Source: an uncultured Gemmatimonadales bacterium (GTDB lineage Bacteria > Gemmatimonadota > Gemmatimonadetes > Gemmatimonadales > GWC2-71-9). From it: a stretch of DNA of 64,000 nt. Each line of letters starts with the position of its first letter. The first letter of the stretch is position 1. A program made the translations under genes and the position numbers. Positions 49,909 to 59,316 of this stretch are shown here, one piece after another. A model generated the notes under the pieces. The model made no database searches, was not told where the DNA came from, and saw nothing but the letters and a program-made list of their open reading frames with translations. The stretch covers positions 85,131-149,130 of the forward strand of contig CAMYLY010000011.1 of NCBI GenBank assembly GCA_947259405.1. The letters are read 5' to 3'.

Positions 49909-50313
49909 ATGTTGACTGACGAGAATCCGAACTTATCGAACAAATCCCGCGGGGCAGCGCTTGCACTCTGTTGCGTGCTCGGGTTCACCGGCGCTCACCG
50001 CTTCTACTCCGGGAAGTATGTCTCCGGGTTTCTCCAACTTGCCACGCTCGGAGGCCTCGGGATGTGGTGGCTCTACGACCTCATCCTCATTTCGGCGGGC
50101 GGCTGGCGGGACGGAGAGGACCGAAGGGTACTCCGCTGGGCCGAATCGGATGAACCCACTGGTCGTCTGGAGCTCAAGGGTGAGCGGCTCCAGATTCTTC
50201 TGGAGGAAATCGACACACAGCGCAATGAGATCGCCGACCTTGGCGAACGCGTCGACTTTCTAGAGCGGATGGTGACACAGGCACGCGAGCGAGGCGCGTT
50301 ACCGGGCGCATGA
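49909..50313 (+). CDS. TM2-domain protein with coiled coil
   Basis: The 134-aa protein has the TM2 pattern: two membrane helices separated by a short turn, with GFTGAHRFYSGKYVSGFLQLATLGGLGMWWLYDLI. A coiled coil follows (about residues 78-125, LQILLEEIDTQRNEIADLGERVDFLERMV). TM2 proteins occur widely; function is unknown. The ATG at 49909 has AGGGG upstream and is preferred to a GTG at 49903. Confidence 0.83.
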   Translation: MLTDENPNLSNKSRGAALALCCVLGFTGAHRFYSGKYVSGFLQLATLGGLGMWWLYDLILISAGGWRDGEDRRVLRWAESDEPTGRLELKGERLQILLEEIDTQRNEIADLGERVDFLERMVTQARERGALPGA

Positions 50314-50317
50314 CCCG

Positions 50318-50335
50318 ACCGGCCGAGCGGCCGGT
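50318..50335 (+). terminator. Hairpin after the TM2 gene
   Basis: ACCGGCC and GGCCGGT form a 7-bp stem with a GAGC loop, 5 bases after the stop codon, followed by CTCTT. It fits a weak intrinsic terminator. Confidence 0.55.
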
Positions 50336-50374
50336 CTCTTCGGTTGACTTTCCCACTCTCCCAACGCTATTGGG

Positions 50375-50617
50375 ATGGTGATGATTCCCACGAACAAGAC
50401 GTCACCTCGCGGTCACCGACCGGAGGACGCCGCATTCGATCGCATCAAGCGGCGGCTTCGCCTCGCTATTGGGGCACTCGTCCTCGTCACGATGGTCGGC
50501 ATTCTGGGGTTCGTGTTGATCTCCCAGGGTGAGCACGGTCTCATCGATGCCATTTACATGACGGTGATCACGCTGACGATCGTCGGGTTCGGCGCGGCCG
50601 GCGCGCCGTCCGCATGA
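50375..50617 (+). pseudogene. Truncated K+ channel fragment (first helix, pore helix and filter)
   Basis: The 80-aa frame has a membrane helix (about residues 29-50) and a pore segment HGLIDAIYMTVITLTIVGFG, with TIVGFG (68-73) in the selectivity-filter position of two-helix K+ channels. It then stops after seven more residues, at the place where the second helix and RCK domain should begin. Its stop overlaps the next gene by 4 bases. It is either a decayed channel gene or a deliberate short protein; the loss of the inner helix means that it cannot form a normal channel. Confidence 0.65.
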
Positions 50618-53136
50618 GCATGGACGAAGAAGTCGTCACGACCGTCGTTGGGATCATCGGACTGCTGCTCGTCGCGGCGGCGGCGGCCATCGGACTCAAG
50701 CGCGCCAGACTCCCGTACACGGTGGGCCTCGTGCTAGTCGGACTGGTCTTGGGCGCCCTCGCCCCGCGGTTCGCCTTCCTCGAACCGTTTGAGCATCTGC
50801 AGCTTTCGCCTGAACTCATTCTGTTCGTGTTTCTGCCGACACTGATCTTCGAATCGGCGTTCAATCTCGATAGCAGACTGCTCTCCCGGAATCTCGCGCC
50901 GGTGTTGGCGCTCGCTGCTCCAGGTCTGTTGGTCTCCACCGCCATCGTCGGGGGAATGGTCACATGGTTGACTCCCCTCGACATGGGGCCGGCCTTGTTG
51001 TTTGGCGCGCTCATTTCAGCCACGGATCCGGTGGCCGTGATCGCGCTCTTCAAGGAAGTGGGCGCACCAAAGCGGCTTGCCATCCTTGTCGAGGGCGAAA
51101 GCCTGTTCAACGACGCCACGGCCATTGTCCTCTTCGGGATCATCTTCGGCGTGCTCCAGGGCGGCGCCTTCGAAGCAGCGACCGTAGGTGAAGGCATCGT
51201 GGAGTTTCTGTTCGTCTTCACGGGTGGGTTGGCGGTGGGAGGCGCCATCGGATGGATCATGATTCGTTCCATCGCCCTCGCCAAAGATGAGCCGCTCGTC
51301 GAGGTTGCGCTGTCGACTGTGGTGGCGTACGCGGCCTTCATCGCGGCGGACCACTACCTCCACGTATCCGGCGTCATGGCGACCGTGGGCGCCGGCTTGG
51401 TCGTGGGGACCTGGGGGTCCACGCGATTCGCTCCGGAAGTACGCTCGTACCTCCGTCAGTTTTGGGAGTACGCCGCATTCATGGCCAACAGCCTGATCTT
51501 TCTGCTCGTGGGCATCACCGTGAGCCTGACCGTTGTGCTCAACAACATCGGAATCATCGGATGGGCCATTCTCGCGGTCGTCGTCGCCCGCGCGATCTCG
51601 GTGTTCGGGCTCATCCCCGCCGTCAGCCGGCTGCCCAACGCGGAGCCCATCGATTGGCGGATGCGGAGTGTCATGTTCTGGGGCGGGCTGCGCGGCGCCG
51701 TGGCTCTGGCACTCGTCCTGTCACTCCCTGAGAGCTTCGCAGCCCGCGAGTTGCTGATCCCATTATCGGTGGGAATCGTGCTGTTCACCCTGCTCTCGGG
51801 AGGACTCACAATGGCACCGCTGATTCGGGCGCTTGGGCTCGACGCACCGACGCTCGTTGAACACGTGGCGCGGGCCCAGGCCAATCTCGAGTCAAAACGG
51901 GCTGCGCTCGAGCGCCTCGGTGAGCTCGTGCGCACGGGACACTTCTCCAATCGCATGCTCGGCGAGCTGGAATCGCAGTACAAAGCTGAAGTGGCGGACG
52001 CCGAGCACCAGATTGACGACCTGCGAAGGGTATGCACCGTCGCTGATATGCGGACCGTGCTTTGGTCCGAGGCGCTCACCACCGAACTGACCACCTATCG
52101 GGATCTGTTCGACCACGGGACCATTTCGGAACCCGTGTATCGTGAACTGGAACTCTCGAGTGAGCTCCGCCGCGACCGCTTGAAACGCGGCGAGGTCCCA
52201 ACGACGCTACCGACTGCCACCCCACTCGAAATGCGTCTCACGGATCGATTCTTCCGTCTCCTCGCTACGATGGCGCCCGGCTCACGGCTGGTCCAGCGTC
52301 ATCGCACACGCAGTTTGGCCGCACAGTACGATCACGGCTTGGCCGTTGTCGAGGCGAGTCGGCGCGTGGTCGAAGACATCGGCCACTTGGGTGCTCTGTC
52401 CGGTGCGTCGCCCGAGCTCACTGAACACTGTCGCGAGACCTATCGTGACATCGGCGAGGACGCGATGCAACAAATCGACGAGATCGCCGAGCATTTCCCC
52501 GAGTACGTGCAGGCCGTTCAACGACAGACGGCCCGCCGAATGGCGTTGGAAGGTGAGAGCACAGCAATCACTCATTTGGCTTCAGCCGGCGGTATTCCAG
52601 CATCCGTGGCCCGTGAGGCCCGGCGGGCCATTGAAGCGGAGACCCGCCGCCTCGCCCGACAGCCGGTCGCCGAGTTAGCGCCCAAGCCCGCAGAGTTGCT
52701 CACGCGCGTCCCGTTCTTCGAGGGATTGAGCGCCGATCTCTTCGCCAGGATCGCAGGCACGCTCATTCCTCGAACCGTGTTGCCGAAAGAAACCATCGTT
52801 CGGCAGGGTGAGCGCGGCCGATCATTGTTCTTGATCTCGCGCGGCGTCGTGGCCGTGTTGATCACGTCCGTCCGAGGCAACCCGGGGCACCGAGTCGCCT
52901 CGCTGCACGCGGGGGACTTCTTCGGAGAAATGGCACTATTTTCAGACGAACCACGCAGGGCGACCGTACAGGCCGTAACCGGCTGCCAGTTGTATGAATT
53001 GACCAAGATGGACGTGGATGCGATCTGTGAGTCGCACCCGACGATCAAGGCAGCACTCGTCAGCGCCTACGAGTCACGCAGTTCCGAAACAACGCGGGCG
53101 GCGACACGACGCTCAGCCGGCCACTACGAAGTCTGA
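50614..53136 (+). CDS. CPA1-type Na+/H+ antiporter with cyclic-nucleotide-binding domain
   Basis: The 840-aa protein has about 12 membrane helices. The exchange motifs are ISATDPVAVIALFKE and VEGESLFNDATAIV, and the loop LRGAVALALVLSLP follows. A long helical cytoplasmic region leads to a cNMP-binding domain (about residues 695-815) with VRQGERGRSLFLISRG and GDFFGEMALF. Members exchange Na+ or K+ for H+ in pH and salt control; here a small-molecule or membrane-state signal may gate it. The ATG overlaps the channel fragment stop. Confidence 0.9.
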   Translation: MSMDEEVVTTVVGIIGLLLVAAAAAIGLKRARLPYTVGLVLVGLVLGALAPRFAFLEPFEHLQLSPELILFVFLPTLIFESAFNLDSRLLSRNLAPVLALAAPGLLVSTAIVGGMVTWLTPLDMGPALLFGALISATDPVAVIALFKEVGAPKRLAILVEGESLFNDATAIVLFGIIFGVLQGGAFEAATVGEGIVEFLFVFTGGLAVGGAIGWIMIRSIALAKDEPLVEVALSTVVAYAAFIAADHYLHVSGVMATVGAGLVVGTWGSTRFAPEVRSYLRQFWEYAAFMANSLIFLLVGITVSLTVVLNNIGIIGWAILAVVVARAISVFGLIPAVSRLPNAEPIDWRMRSVMFWGGLRGAVALALVLSLPESFAARELLIPLSVGIVLFTLLSGGLTMAPLIRALGLDAPTLVEHVARAQANLESKRAALERLGELVRTGHFSNRMLGELESQYKAEVADAEHQIDDLRRVCTVADMRTVLWSEALTTELTTYRDLFDHGTISEPVYRELELSSELRRDRLKRGEVPTTLPTATPLEMRLTDRFFRLLATMAPGSRLVQRHRTRSLAAQYDHGLAVVEASRRVVEDIGHLGALSGASPELTEHCRETYRDIGEDAMQQIDEIAEHFPEYVQAVQRQTARRMALEGESTAITHLASAGGIPASVAREARRAIEAETRRLARQPVAELAPKPAELLTRVPFFEGLSADLFARIAGTLIPRTVLPKETIVRQGERGRSLFLISRGVVAVLITSVRGNPGHRVASLHAGDFFGEMALFSDEPRRATVQAVTGCQLYELTKMDVDAICESHPTIKAALVSAYESRSSETTRAATRRSAGHYEV

Positions 53137-53185
53137 CACCACCCACACCCAGCACCTCAAGTCCCGTCTGTACCTTCTATTCCCT

Positions 53186-53785
53186 CTATCCCTTCTGCAC
53201 CTCTCCATACCGGAAGCAACCGACAACATGATCGTTCACCATCCCTGCAGCCTGCATGAACGCGTAGCAGATTCTGGATCCGACGAATCGGAAGCCTCGC
53301 TGTTTGAGATCGGCGCTCATCGCATCTGACTGCGTGGTCTTGGCGGGAATCTGCTTCATCGTCCGCCAGCGGTTTTGGCGTGGTCGACCGTCGACGAACT
53401 GCCAGATGTAGTGGTCGAACGACCGGTGTTGCTCTTGAATGGCCAAGAAGTATTTCGCGTTCTGGATGGTCGCCTCGATCTTCTGGCGATTACGGACGAT
53501 GCTCGGATCCTTCAGCAGGCGTGCCACGGACCGGCGATTGAATCGCGCGATCCGGCGGGCATCGAAATCCGCGAAGACCTGGCGAAACCCTTCGCGCTTG
53601 TTCAGGATAATCGCCCAACTCAGGCCCGCCTGAAACGCATCCAACACCATGAACTCGAACAACTTCCTATCGTCGTGAACCGGCACGCCCCATTCGGTGT
53701 CATGATAGACGACCATGCGGTCGTTGACCAACGACCACTCGCATCGCGTTCGCGTCGTCGACTCGGCGTGGTGAGGGGGCGCCAC
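53186..53785 (-). CDS. tag: DNA-3-methyladenine glycosylase I
   Basis: This enzyme removes 3-methyladenine from DNA in base-excision repair. The 199-aa protein has RCEWSLVNDRMVVYHDTEWGVPVHDD, whose Cys and His bind zinc, plus the partner His/Cys in NDHVVGCF near the C-terminus. The glycosylase core FQAGLSWAIILNKREGFR is intact. The GTG at 53785 lies 1 base after the HAD gene stop. A much longer upstream frame runs through the HAD gene and is an artefact. Confidence 0.88.
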   Translation of the reverse strand: MAPPHHAESTTRTRCEWSLVNDRMVVYHDTEWGVPVHDDRKLFEFMVLDAFQAGLSWAIILNKREGFRQVFADFDARRIARFNRRSVARLLKDPSIVRNRQKIEATIQNAKYFLAIQEQHRSFDHYIWQFVDGRPRQNRWRTMKQIPAKTTQSDAMSADLKQRGFRFVGSRICYAFMQAAGMVNDHVVGCFRYGEVQKG

Positions 53786-53786
53786 G

Positions 53787-54458
53787 CTAGTCGGTTTGCA
53801 GCGATCCAGACGCGAAAGCGTGAGCAAACTCTCCCAGCGTGGCGAATTCCGCCGTTGGCTGAGCCGCACCCGGCAGGCCCTCTCCTTTGCGGTTGATCCA
53901 CGCCACAGGGAGACCGCGTGCACAGGCAGGCTCAATATCGTGGAAGTAGCTCTGCGCCACATGCATCCACGGCTCACCGTCGGCGATCACCTGTGCGTGA
54001 TCGAAATGCCGTTGCGCCGGTTTATAGGATTCTACGTCTTCGGCGGTCACAAGAAAGTCGAACGGGACCGCCAGATGCTCCAACGTCCGTGCCAGAAGAT
54101 CGTTGTCGACATTGGACAGAATTCCCAACGTGTGGCCGTCGTCCACCAGTCGCGCCAAGGCGTCATTCGTATCCTGGAACGGCGTCCACGTCGGGACGCT
54201 GGCAGCAAGAAAGGACGCGCGCTCGCCCGAGAGCGGCCAATCGACCCGGAAGGCAATGCCCAAGGCAACTTCGCGCAGAACCTCAGCGTAAGGCTCGTAG
54301 GCCTTCGCCTGAATCTGTGGTTCCACCTCTGCGTGGATGCGAAGCACATTCTCCCGGTCCACTTCGACACCATAAGCCGCAGCCGCGCGAATACACGCTT
54401 CGCTGATCCCAGACTCCCAATCGATCAGCGTACCGTAACAGTCGAAGGTGAGGATCAT
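53787..54458 (-). CDS. Haloacid dehalogenase-type hydrolase
   Basis: The 223-aa protein has the HAD motif I FDCYGTLID (Asp6 nucleophile), motif II TLGILSNVDND, and the Lys/Asp motifs in VESYKPAQRHFDHA and SYFHDIEPACARG. The cap region between residues 15 and 90 fits type II haloacid dehalogenases. It could hydrolyse 2-haloacids or a phosphate ester; the sequence does not decide. It is co-transcribed with tag. Confidence 0.83.
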   Translation of the reverse strand: MILTFDCYGTLIDWESGISEACIRAAAAYGVEVDRENVLRIHAEVEPQIQAKAYEPYAEVLREVALGIAFRVDWPLSGERASFLAASVPTWTPFQDTNDALARLVDDGHTLGILSNVDNDLLARTLEHLAVPFDFLVTAEDVESYKPAQRHFDHAQVIADGEPWMHVAQSYFHDIEPACARGLPVAWINRKGEGLPGAAQPTAEFATLGEFAHAFASGSLQTD

Positions 54459-54498
54459 ACCGGTGAGCAGTGAGCTGTCCGGCGTGACCCCCGACCCA

Positions 54499-55344
54499 TC
54501 AGTCGTTCCCGGCCAACGATCGATAGATCGCGCGTACGTTGAGCGGGAACCAAGCCTCGTACTGCCCCCAGCCCTCGTATTGAGGCAACCTCACACGCGC
54601 TGCGGACTCATCCTCGGACCAACCGTTGTCGATCGCCTGCTGCACCGCAGCGCGAAGCGATCCGTAATACCGACCCTGCCGCCGAATCGATGCGGGGTCC
54701 CCCGGCGGACCATGCCCGAACACGATCACGTCGAACTCCAACACCATAAGGCGCTCGAGCGCGCCGTAGAAATCCGGAAAGTGATAATCCGGTAAGTCAC
54801 GATATCCGACCCGGTCGTGGGATACGAAATCCACCGCGAACGCCACCCGTGCATCTGGCACGAGGGCTACCAGCATGTTGTCGCTGTGGCTCTTGCCCAA
54901 GTAGTGCAACTCGATGGCTCTCCCGCCAAAGTGCAACGTCATCCGATCGGTGAATGTGACATCAGGCGGTGGGAGGTCGGGGCCAGCGGTGGCCAGCTTC
55001 GTTGCGGCATTGTCCTGTGCGATGACCGGCACACGCGTGCCGAACGCGTCCATCAGCACGGGTGCACCGGTCGCGTGGTCGGCATGGTCGTGGCTGTATA
55101 CCACCGCTCGCAAGGGTGCCCCTGGCGCCACGCGTTTGATCTCCGCCGCGTAGTGCTGGGCTGCGTTCGTGCTGATTGGGTCGAACGCCACAACACCATC
55201 CTCGGTAACAACGAAAAACCCGTTGTGACTCTGAAAGCGAAACTGATACACGCCTTCCGCGACCTGCGTGGTCTCAAAATCCTGGGCGGGGAGATGCGCT
55301 GCGGCCCCCACCAGCACCGCCACCGCGAGCATTGGCCGTCTCAT
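54499..55344 (-). CDS. Secreted metallo-beta-lactamase-fold hydrolase
   Basis: The 281-aa protein has a signal peptide (MRRPMLAV...HLPAQ) and the metal motif SHDHADH. A later His/Asp pair lies in YLGKSHSDN and AVDFVSHDR, and a final His in IVFGHGPPGD. These are the di-metal ligands of the MBL fold. It resembles quinoprotein-relay or lactonase-like MBL proteins and need not attack beta-lactams. The ATG at 55344 has AAGAGGA at 6 bases. Confidence 0.83.
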   Translation of the reverse strand: MRRPMLAVAVLVGAAAHLPAQDFETTQVAEGVYQFRFQSHNGFFVVTEDGVVAFDPISTNAAQHYAAEIKRVAPGAPLRAVVYSHDHADHATGAPVLMDAFGTRVPVIAQDNAATKLATAGPDLPPPDVTFTDRMTLHFGGRAIELHYLGKSHSDNMLVALVPDARVAFAVDFVSHDRVGYRDLPDYHFPDFYGALERLMVLEFDVIVFGHGPPGDPASIRRQGRYYGSLRAAVQQAIDNGWSEDESAARVRLPQYEGWGQYEAWFPLNVRAIYRSLAGND

Positions 55345-55454
55345 CGCAGTCCTCTTGCCGGCTTTGAGGAAGTAGACACCCTGTCCCATCCGTCCCGCTA
55401 TTTTTATGATGCCTACTTATCGCGTTCACCACCAGGGGACCCCAGAGGCGCGCC

Positions 55455-56123
55455 ATGACGCTCACGATTACGTACCTCGGCCATTCCGGCTTCCTGTTCT
55501 CGGACGGCTCCATCACCGTCGCCGTCGATCCTTGGCTCACGGGCAATCCGGTCGCGACCATGGCGGCCGATGACATCACATGCGACGCGTTGGTCATCAC
55601 CCATGGGCACGCGGATCACATGACGGATGTCGAAGCCATCGCTAAACGCAATGACGCCACGGTCTTCTGCGCATGGGAGATTCATGAGTACCTCACAGAG
55701 CGTGGACACGAAAAGACCGAGCCGGGCAACGCGGGTGGCAAGATCGCTGCCGACTGGGGCTGGGTTGCTTTCACCCAAGCATTCCATTCCTCGTCCTTCA
55801 ACGGCCGGTACATGGGCGGGGCCTGTGGCGCCATAGTGAACGTTGCCCGCACGACCGTCTACCACCTCGGTGATACCACAGTATTCTCGGACATGAAGCT
55901 GCTTGGGGAGATCTACCAACCCGAGATCGCCTGTATCCCGGTCGGCGATCGCTTCACGATGGGTCCTGAACTTGGCACCAGGGCAGCCGAACTTATCAAG
56001 CCCCGAGTCGCCATCCCGATCCACTTCAAGACGTTCCCACTGCTGACCAGCGACATCTCCGCCTTCCAACCCGCAGGGGTCGAGGTAAAGGAAATGGAAC
56101 CCGGAGAGACGTGGACCGCCTGA
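55455..56123 (+). CDS. UPF0173-type metal-dependent hydrolase (MBL fold)
   Basis: The 222-aa cytoplasmic protein has YLGHSGFLF at the start, THGHADHMTD for metal binding, HLGDTTVFSDM and the final His in IPIHFKTFP. These are the marks of the UPF0173/UlaG-like family. Typical substrates are unknown or sugar-lactone-like. It is divergent from the secreted MBL gene. Confidence 0.87.
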   Translation: MTLTITYLGHSGFLFSDGSITVAVDPWLTGNPVATMAADDITCDALVITHGHADHMTDVEAIAKRNDATVFCAWEIHEYLTERGHEKTEPGNAGGKIAADWGWVAFTQAFHSSSFNGRYMGGACGAIVNVARTTVYHLGDTTVFSDMKLLGEIYQPEIACIPVGDRFTMGPELGTRAAELIKPRVAIPIHFKTFPLLTSDISAFQPAGVEVKEMEPGETWTA

Positions 56124-56227
56124 CTGGCGAATCACAGAATCCGGTTCGGGTCTGAAGTGGCTGCGCGATGCTGGCAATGCATCGCGCCACATCGTACTAT
56201 GAGAAATCCCCAGTACGGAGGGCGCAC

Positions 56228-56662
56228 ATGATTACCGTGCAAGACATCCTCTCCAAGAAGGGCAGCGACGTGGCGAGTATCGCCCCCAACGCCACGGTGG
56301 TAGACGCATCGCGCCAGATGAATGATGCGGGGATTGGCGGGCTGGTTGTGATCGACGGCGCGAGCATCGTGGGGATCTTCACCGAGCGTGACATACTCCG
56401 CCGTGTCGTTGCGACTGAACGTAATTCGGCTATCACGCCCGTATCCGAGGTGATGACCACGGACGTCGTCACGTGCAGCCCCGATGCACCGATTGACAGC
56501 TGTATGGGTCTCATGACCGCCAAGCGGATCCGACACATGCCCGTGGTGGGTGACCACGGCATGTGCGGGATCATCACGAGTGGCGACCTCCTCGCTGCCC
56601 AGGTGCGCGAGCAGCAAGACACTATCGATTATCTCAACAGCTACGTCTTCGACCTGCGCTGA
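56228..56662 (+). CDS. Two-CBS-domain regulator
   Basis: The 144-aa protein is a CBS pair (Bateman module). The first copy has DVASIAPNATVVDASRQMND and FTERDILRRVV. The second has VTCSPDAPIDSCMGLMTAKRIRHMPV and ITSGDLLAA. Such modules bind adenine nucleotides and sense energy. No attached enzyme is present. The ATG at 56228 has GGAGG 7 bases upstream and is preferred to the longer frame. Confidence 0.87.
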   Translation: MITVQDILSKKGSDVASIAPNATVVDASRQMNDAGIGGLVVIDGASIVGIFTERDILRRVVATERNSAITPVSEVMTTDVVTCSPDAPIDSCMGLMTAKRIRHMPVVGDHGMCGIITSGDLLAAQVREQQDTIDYLNSYVFDLR

Positions 56663-56741
56663 TCGCCCGCCTGGACGCCTGGATGAACCTCGCCCAACGT
56701 GATGGGTACGTACCGCATATTGCATCTCCAAGGTGGGACGG

Positions 56742-57668
56742 ATGATGAGCGACCTACCTGACAACCTGTTCGAGACGGTTTTCGAACACCTGCACATCGG
56801 GATCAAGGTCTGGCGGCTCGAAGACGCGGACGACCCCGGGTCTCTCCGTCTTGTCGCGTCCAACCCGGCGGCATCTGCTGCCACCGGTGTCCAGCGAGAC
56901 CTCGTGTTGGGCAAGACGATCGCCGAAGGCTTCCCCCAAGCCGTACCGGACGGTATCGCCAGTGCCTTCGCCGATGTTGTGAAGACGGGCAAGGCGAAGG
57001 ACATGGGCGAGATCGTCTACAGCGATCCCCGGGTTCGGGAAGGCGTTTTCAGCGTCTTTGCGTACCCGGTTCTCGACGACTGCGTGGCAGTAGCGTTCGA
57101 AAACATTACTCGTCGCAAGTGGGAACTGGCTGCGATCGAACGCAAGGCCTCGTTCGTCCACCTCCTCCAGAAGGTTGCTCTCAGTGCGAACGAGGCAGCA
57201 TCGCCCGATGAAGCGTTTCAACAGTGCGTCGACAATGTGTGCAAACATACGGGGTGGCCAGTTGGGCACGTGTACCGGCGGGGCGGTCCCATGGGAACGC
57301 AACTCACGCCCACCAACTTGTGGCACATGGACAGTCCGGATCAATTTGGCCCTTTCCGAGAGGCGACCCTGCAAACCACGATGGAAGCCGGCGAGGGACT
57401 GCCAGGCCGCGTGCTGGCCGACGGGAAACCGCATTGGATCATTGACGTCACGCACGAGAAGGTCCGCGGCCGCATCGCGGCTGCGAATGCCGTGGGACTC
57501 AACGCCGGTTTCGCGTTTCCGGTGATGGTCCAGAGCGAGGTTGCCGCCGTGCTGGAGTTCTTTTCTCCCGGATCCAAAGTGCCTGATCAACTGCTGCTGG
57601 ATGTCATGGAACAGATCGGCGTTCAGCTTGGCCGGGTTATCGAGCGGGAACGGGCCGCGTCCGCATAA
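56742..57668 (+). CDS. PAS-GAF sensor protein without output domain
   Basis: The 308-aa protein has a PAS domain (about residues 5-128, FETVFEHLHIGIKVWRLED, SVFAYPVLDDCVAVAFENITRRK). A GAF domain follows (about 140-305, EAFQQCVDNVCKHTGWPVGHVY, AGEGLPGRVLADGKPHWI). It lacks a kinase or cyclase part, so it may be a partner of a signalling protein encoded elsewhere. An ATG pair at 56742/56745 follows AAGGTGGGA. Confidence 0.8.
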   Translation: MMSDLPDNLFETVFEHLHIGIKVWRLEDADDPGSLRLVASNPAASAATGVQRDLVLGKTIAEGFPQAVPDGIASAFADVVKTGKAKDMGEIVYSDPRVREGVFSVFAYPVLDDCVAVAFENITRRKWELAAIERKASFVHLLQKVALSANEAASPDEAFQQCVDNVCKHTGWPVGHVYRRGGPMGTQLTPTNLWHMDSPDQFGPFREATLQTTMEAGEGLPGRVLADGKPHWIIDVTHEKVRGRIAAANAVGLNAGFAFPVMVQSEVAAVLEFFSPGSKVPDQLLLDVMEQIGVQLGRVIERERAASA

Positions 57669-57808
57669 GCCACTAAAAGGCAACGACTTAGGCTTACTTG
57701 CCGCTAGGCTCCCCGGGTGGCCCTTGCCGCGGCGCCTGGAACGGCATACAATCACGGCCCCGCGTTCTCCTTGAGCTGCGGTTCTTCGACGTAAGGAACA
57801 TCGAACAA

Positions 57809-58258
57809 ATGGGCACCCAGTCGGTGTACGAGGGCACCCCCATCCGTGGGTTCTCGCGCCTGTCGCGCGCGCGGGCCTGGCCAAGACTTGCACCTCGGTA
57901 CGACGTGGCCGTCGTCTCCTTGGACCGGGTCTTGGCGGAAATGATTCACCACGCGGTGGCCGCGCGGGGATACGCGTGTGTCATCAGCGGGGTCCCGACC
58001 GCTACAACTGTGTCACAGCTAACGAGAGCACGGGCATCCGTCGTAGTTTTGGATCTCGATCACCTCGAACTTCATGCAACTGAGGCAGTCCGACGCATGA
58101 GTGGGCCCGACACCATCGTGATGGTCGTGGGGAGTGACACGGCGGAGCACACCCAATTGCGGGCCATCCAGGCAGGCGCGATCGATTTCGTGTCTAAGCC
58201 ACTTAGCGTAGCCATTCTCACTGCAAAGGTCGAGCACCACCTAGCCCGCTGTCCGTGA
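57809..58258 (+). CDS. Degenerate response-regulator receiver protein
   Basis: The 149-aa protein has a receiver-like domain after about 30 residues (VAVVSLDRVLAEMIHHAVAARGY). The phospho-acceptor Asp is in VVVLDLDHL and the Lys in VSKPLSVAIL. The second acidic position after beta strand 1 reads SLD, so phosphorylation may be weak. The ATG at 57809 starts MGTQSVYEG; a longer frame is not supported. Its TGA overlaps the next gene start (GTGA), so it begins the exopolysaccharide-like operon and may control it. Confidence 0.68.
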   Translation: MGTQSVYEGTPIRGFSRLSRARAWPRLAPRYDVAVVSLDRVLAEMIHHAVAARGYACVISGVPTATTVSQLTRARASVVVLDLDHLELHATEAVRRMSGPDTIVMVVGSDTAEHTQLRAIQAGAIDFVSKPLSVAILTAKVEHHLARCP

Positions 58259-59316
58259 GAACCATCCTTGTCGTCGTCATCGGAGCGCAGGTCGCGTTCC
58301 TGGCGGCGTCATTCCTCTTTCTCTCTCTTCGACGATGGCGCGACCGGTATGAGCGCCAGACCCTGCAGCGGGAGCGCCGCGCTCTCACTGAGGGCATCGC
58401 CGGCGCGTTGGAATCACCACCCAAGACCGAGCGGTTCACCAAGGCCGTCGCCACTGTTCGGTTCGACACGCTGGTGTTGGTGCTGTACGACTTCTCCGGG
58501 CGGGTCGGGGGCGACGCGTGGGAAAGACTGGTCGACACCGTGCGAAGTGCCCCCGGCCCGAACCGAGATCTGCGCCGGCACGTCACGTCGAGGCTCTGGT
58601 GGCGCCGGTTGCTCGGCGCGCGCGCGCTGTCGATCATCGGTGGGCCCGACGATCTCTTCTTGGCGAAGGCGTTGGTGGCAGATTCACACCCCGCGGTCAA
58701 GTTGGCATCGATATCCATCGCGCGCCGCATCCGCGATGGGCGGTTGTTGGCCGACGTGCTCAATCAAGCCATCGTGTCCCGTCGGGTGGTGCGAGGGTAC
58801 ATGTTCGACACGTTGGTCACGGCCCGCCGAGAGCTAGCTCCCATCTTGGAGCGGCGGCTGACCGTTCCAAAATCTGTCTTCGAGCTGCGCGATCTCATCA
58901 GGCTTGCCGGGACGTTGGCAACTCCCGAACTCCTTCGACCCGTGCTCGATCTGGCGTCCCATGAGGATCCCGAGGTCCGAGGCGGCGTCGCCCGCGCATT
59001 GGGGAGCTTCCCGCATCCTGAGTCGCGAACTGCGTTATTGCAGCTGATCCGCGACGAGGCGTGGCAGGTCCGAACCCGGGCGGCCACGTCGCTCGGCGCC
59101 ATCCGCGCGGAGGAAGCCACCGGCCTACTCCGGGGGGCCCTACGGGATCACAACTGGTGGGTGCGTCTTCGCGCGGCATTGGCACTGCGGCAGCTCGGAC
59201 CGGAAGGCCTCTCCGAACTCGAAGCGGGCGCGAAGGACGACGATCGGTTTGCCCGTGAGATGGCACGGTATACTCTCGGGCTCACCGAGGCGGCCGTCGC
59301 CGACTATCTCACGTGA
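58255..59316 (+). CDS. Membrane-anchored HEAT-repeat protein
   Basis: The 353-aa protein has one N-terminal helix (about residues 3-25) and then a helical HEAT-repeat solenoid with LASHEDPEVRGGVARALGSFPHPES, WQVRTRAATSLGAIRAEEATG and WWVRLRAALALRQLGPEG. It should face the cytoplasm and bind a partner. It is coupled on both sides (GTGA overlaps) to a receiver-like protein and a glycosyltransferase, which suggests that it connects signal and synthase. Confidence 0.78.
   Translation: MRTILVVVIGAQVAFLAASFLFLSLRRWRDRYERQTLQRERRALTEGIAGALESPPKTERFTKAVATVRFDTLVLVLYDFSGRVGGDAWERLVDTVRSAPGPNRDLRRHVTSRLWWRRLLGARALSIIGGPDDLFLAKALVADSHPAVKLASISIARRIRDGRLLADVLNQAIVSRRVVRGYMFDTLVTARRELAPILERRLTVPKSVFELRDLIRLAGTLATPELLRPVLDLASHEDPEVRGGVARALGSFPHPESRTALLQLIRDEAWQVRTRAATSLGAIRAEEATGLLRGALRDHNWWVRLRAALALRQLGPEGLSELEAGAKDDDRFAREMARYTLGLTEAAVADYLT

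Noticed and set aside
53786..53977. A longer N-terminus for the Tag glycosylase
   Set aside because: The extension runs inside the HAD gene in another frame. Normal Tag proteins begin only a few residues before the RCEW motif.
57698..57808. A 37-residue N-terminal extension of the receiver-like protein
   Set aside because: It is Pro/Arg-rich, has no domain character, and its start codon has no ribosome-binding site.
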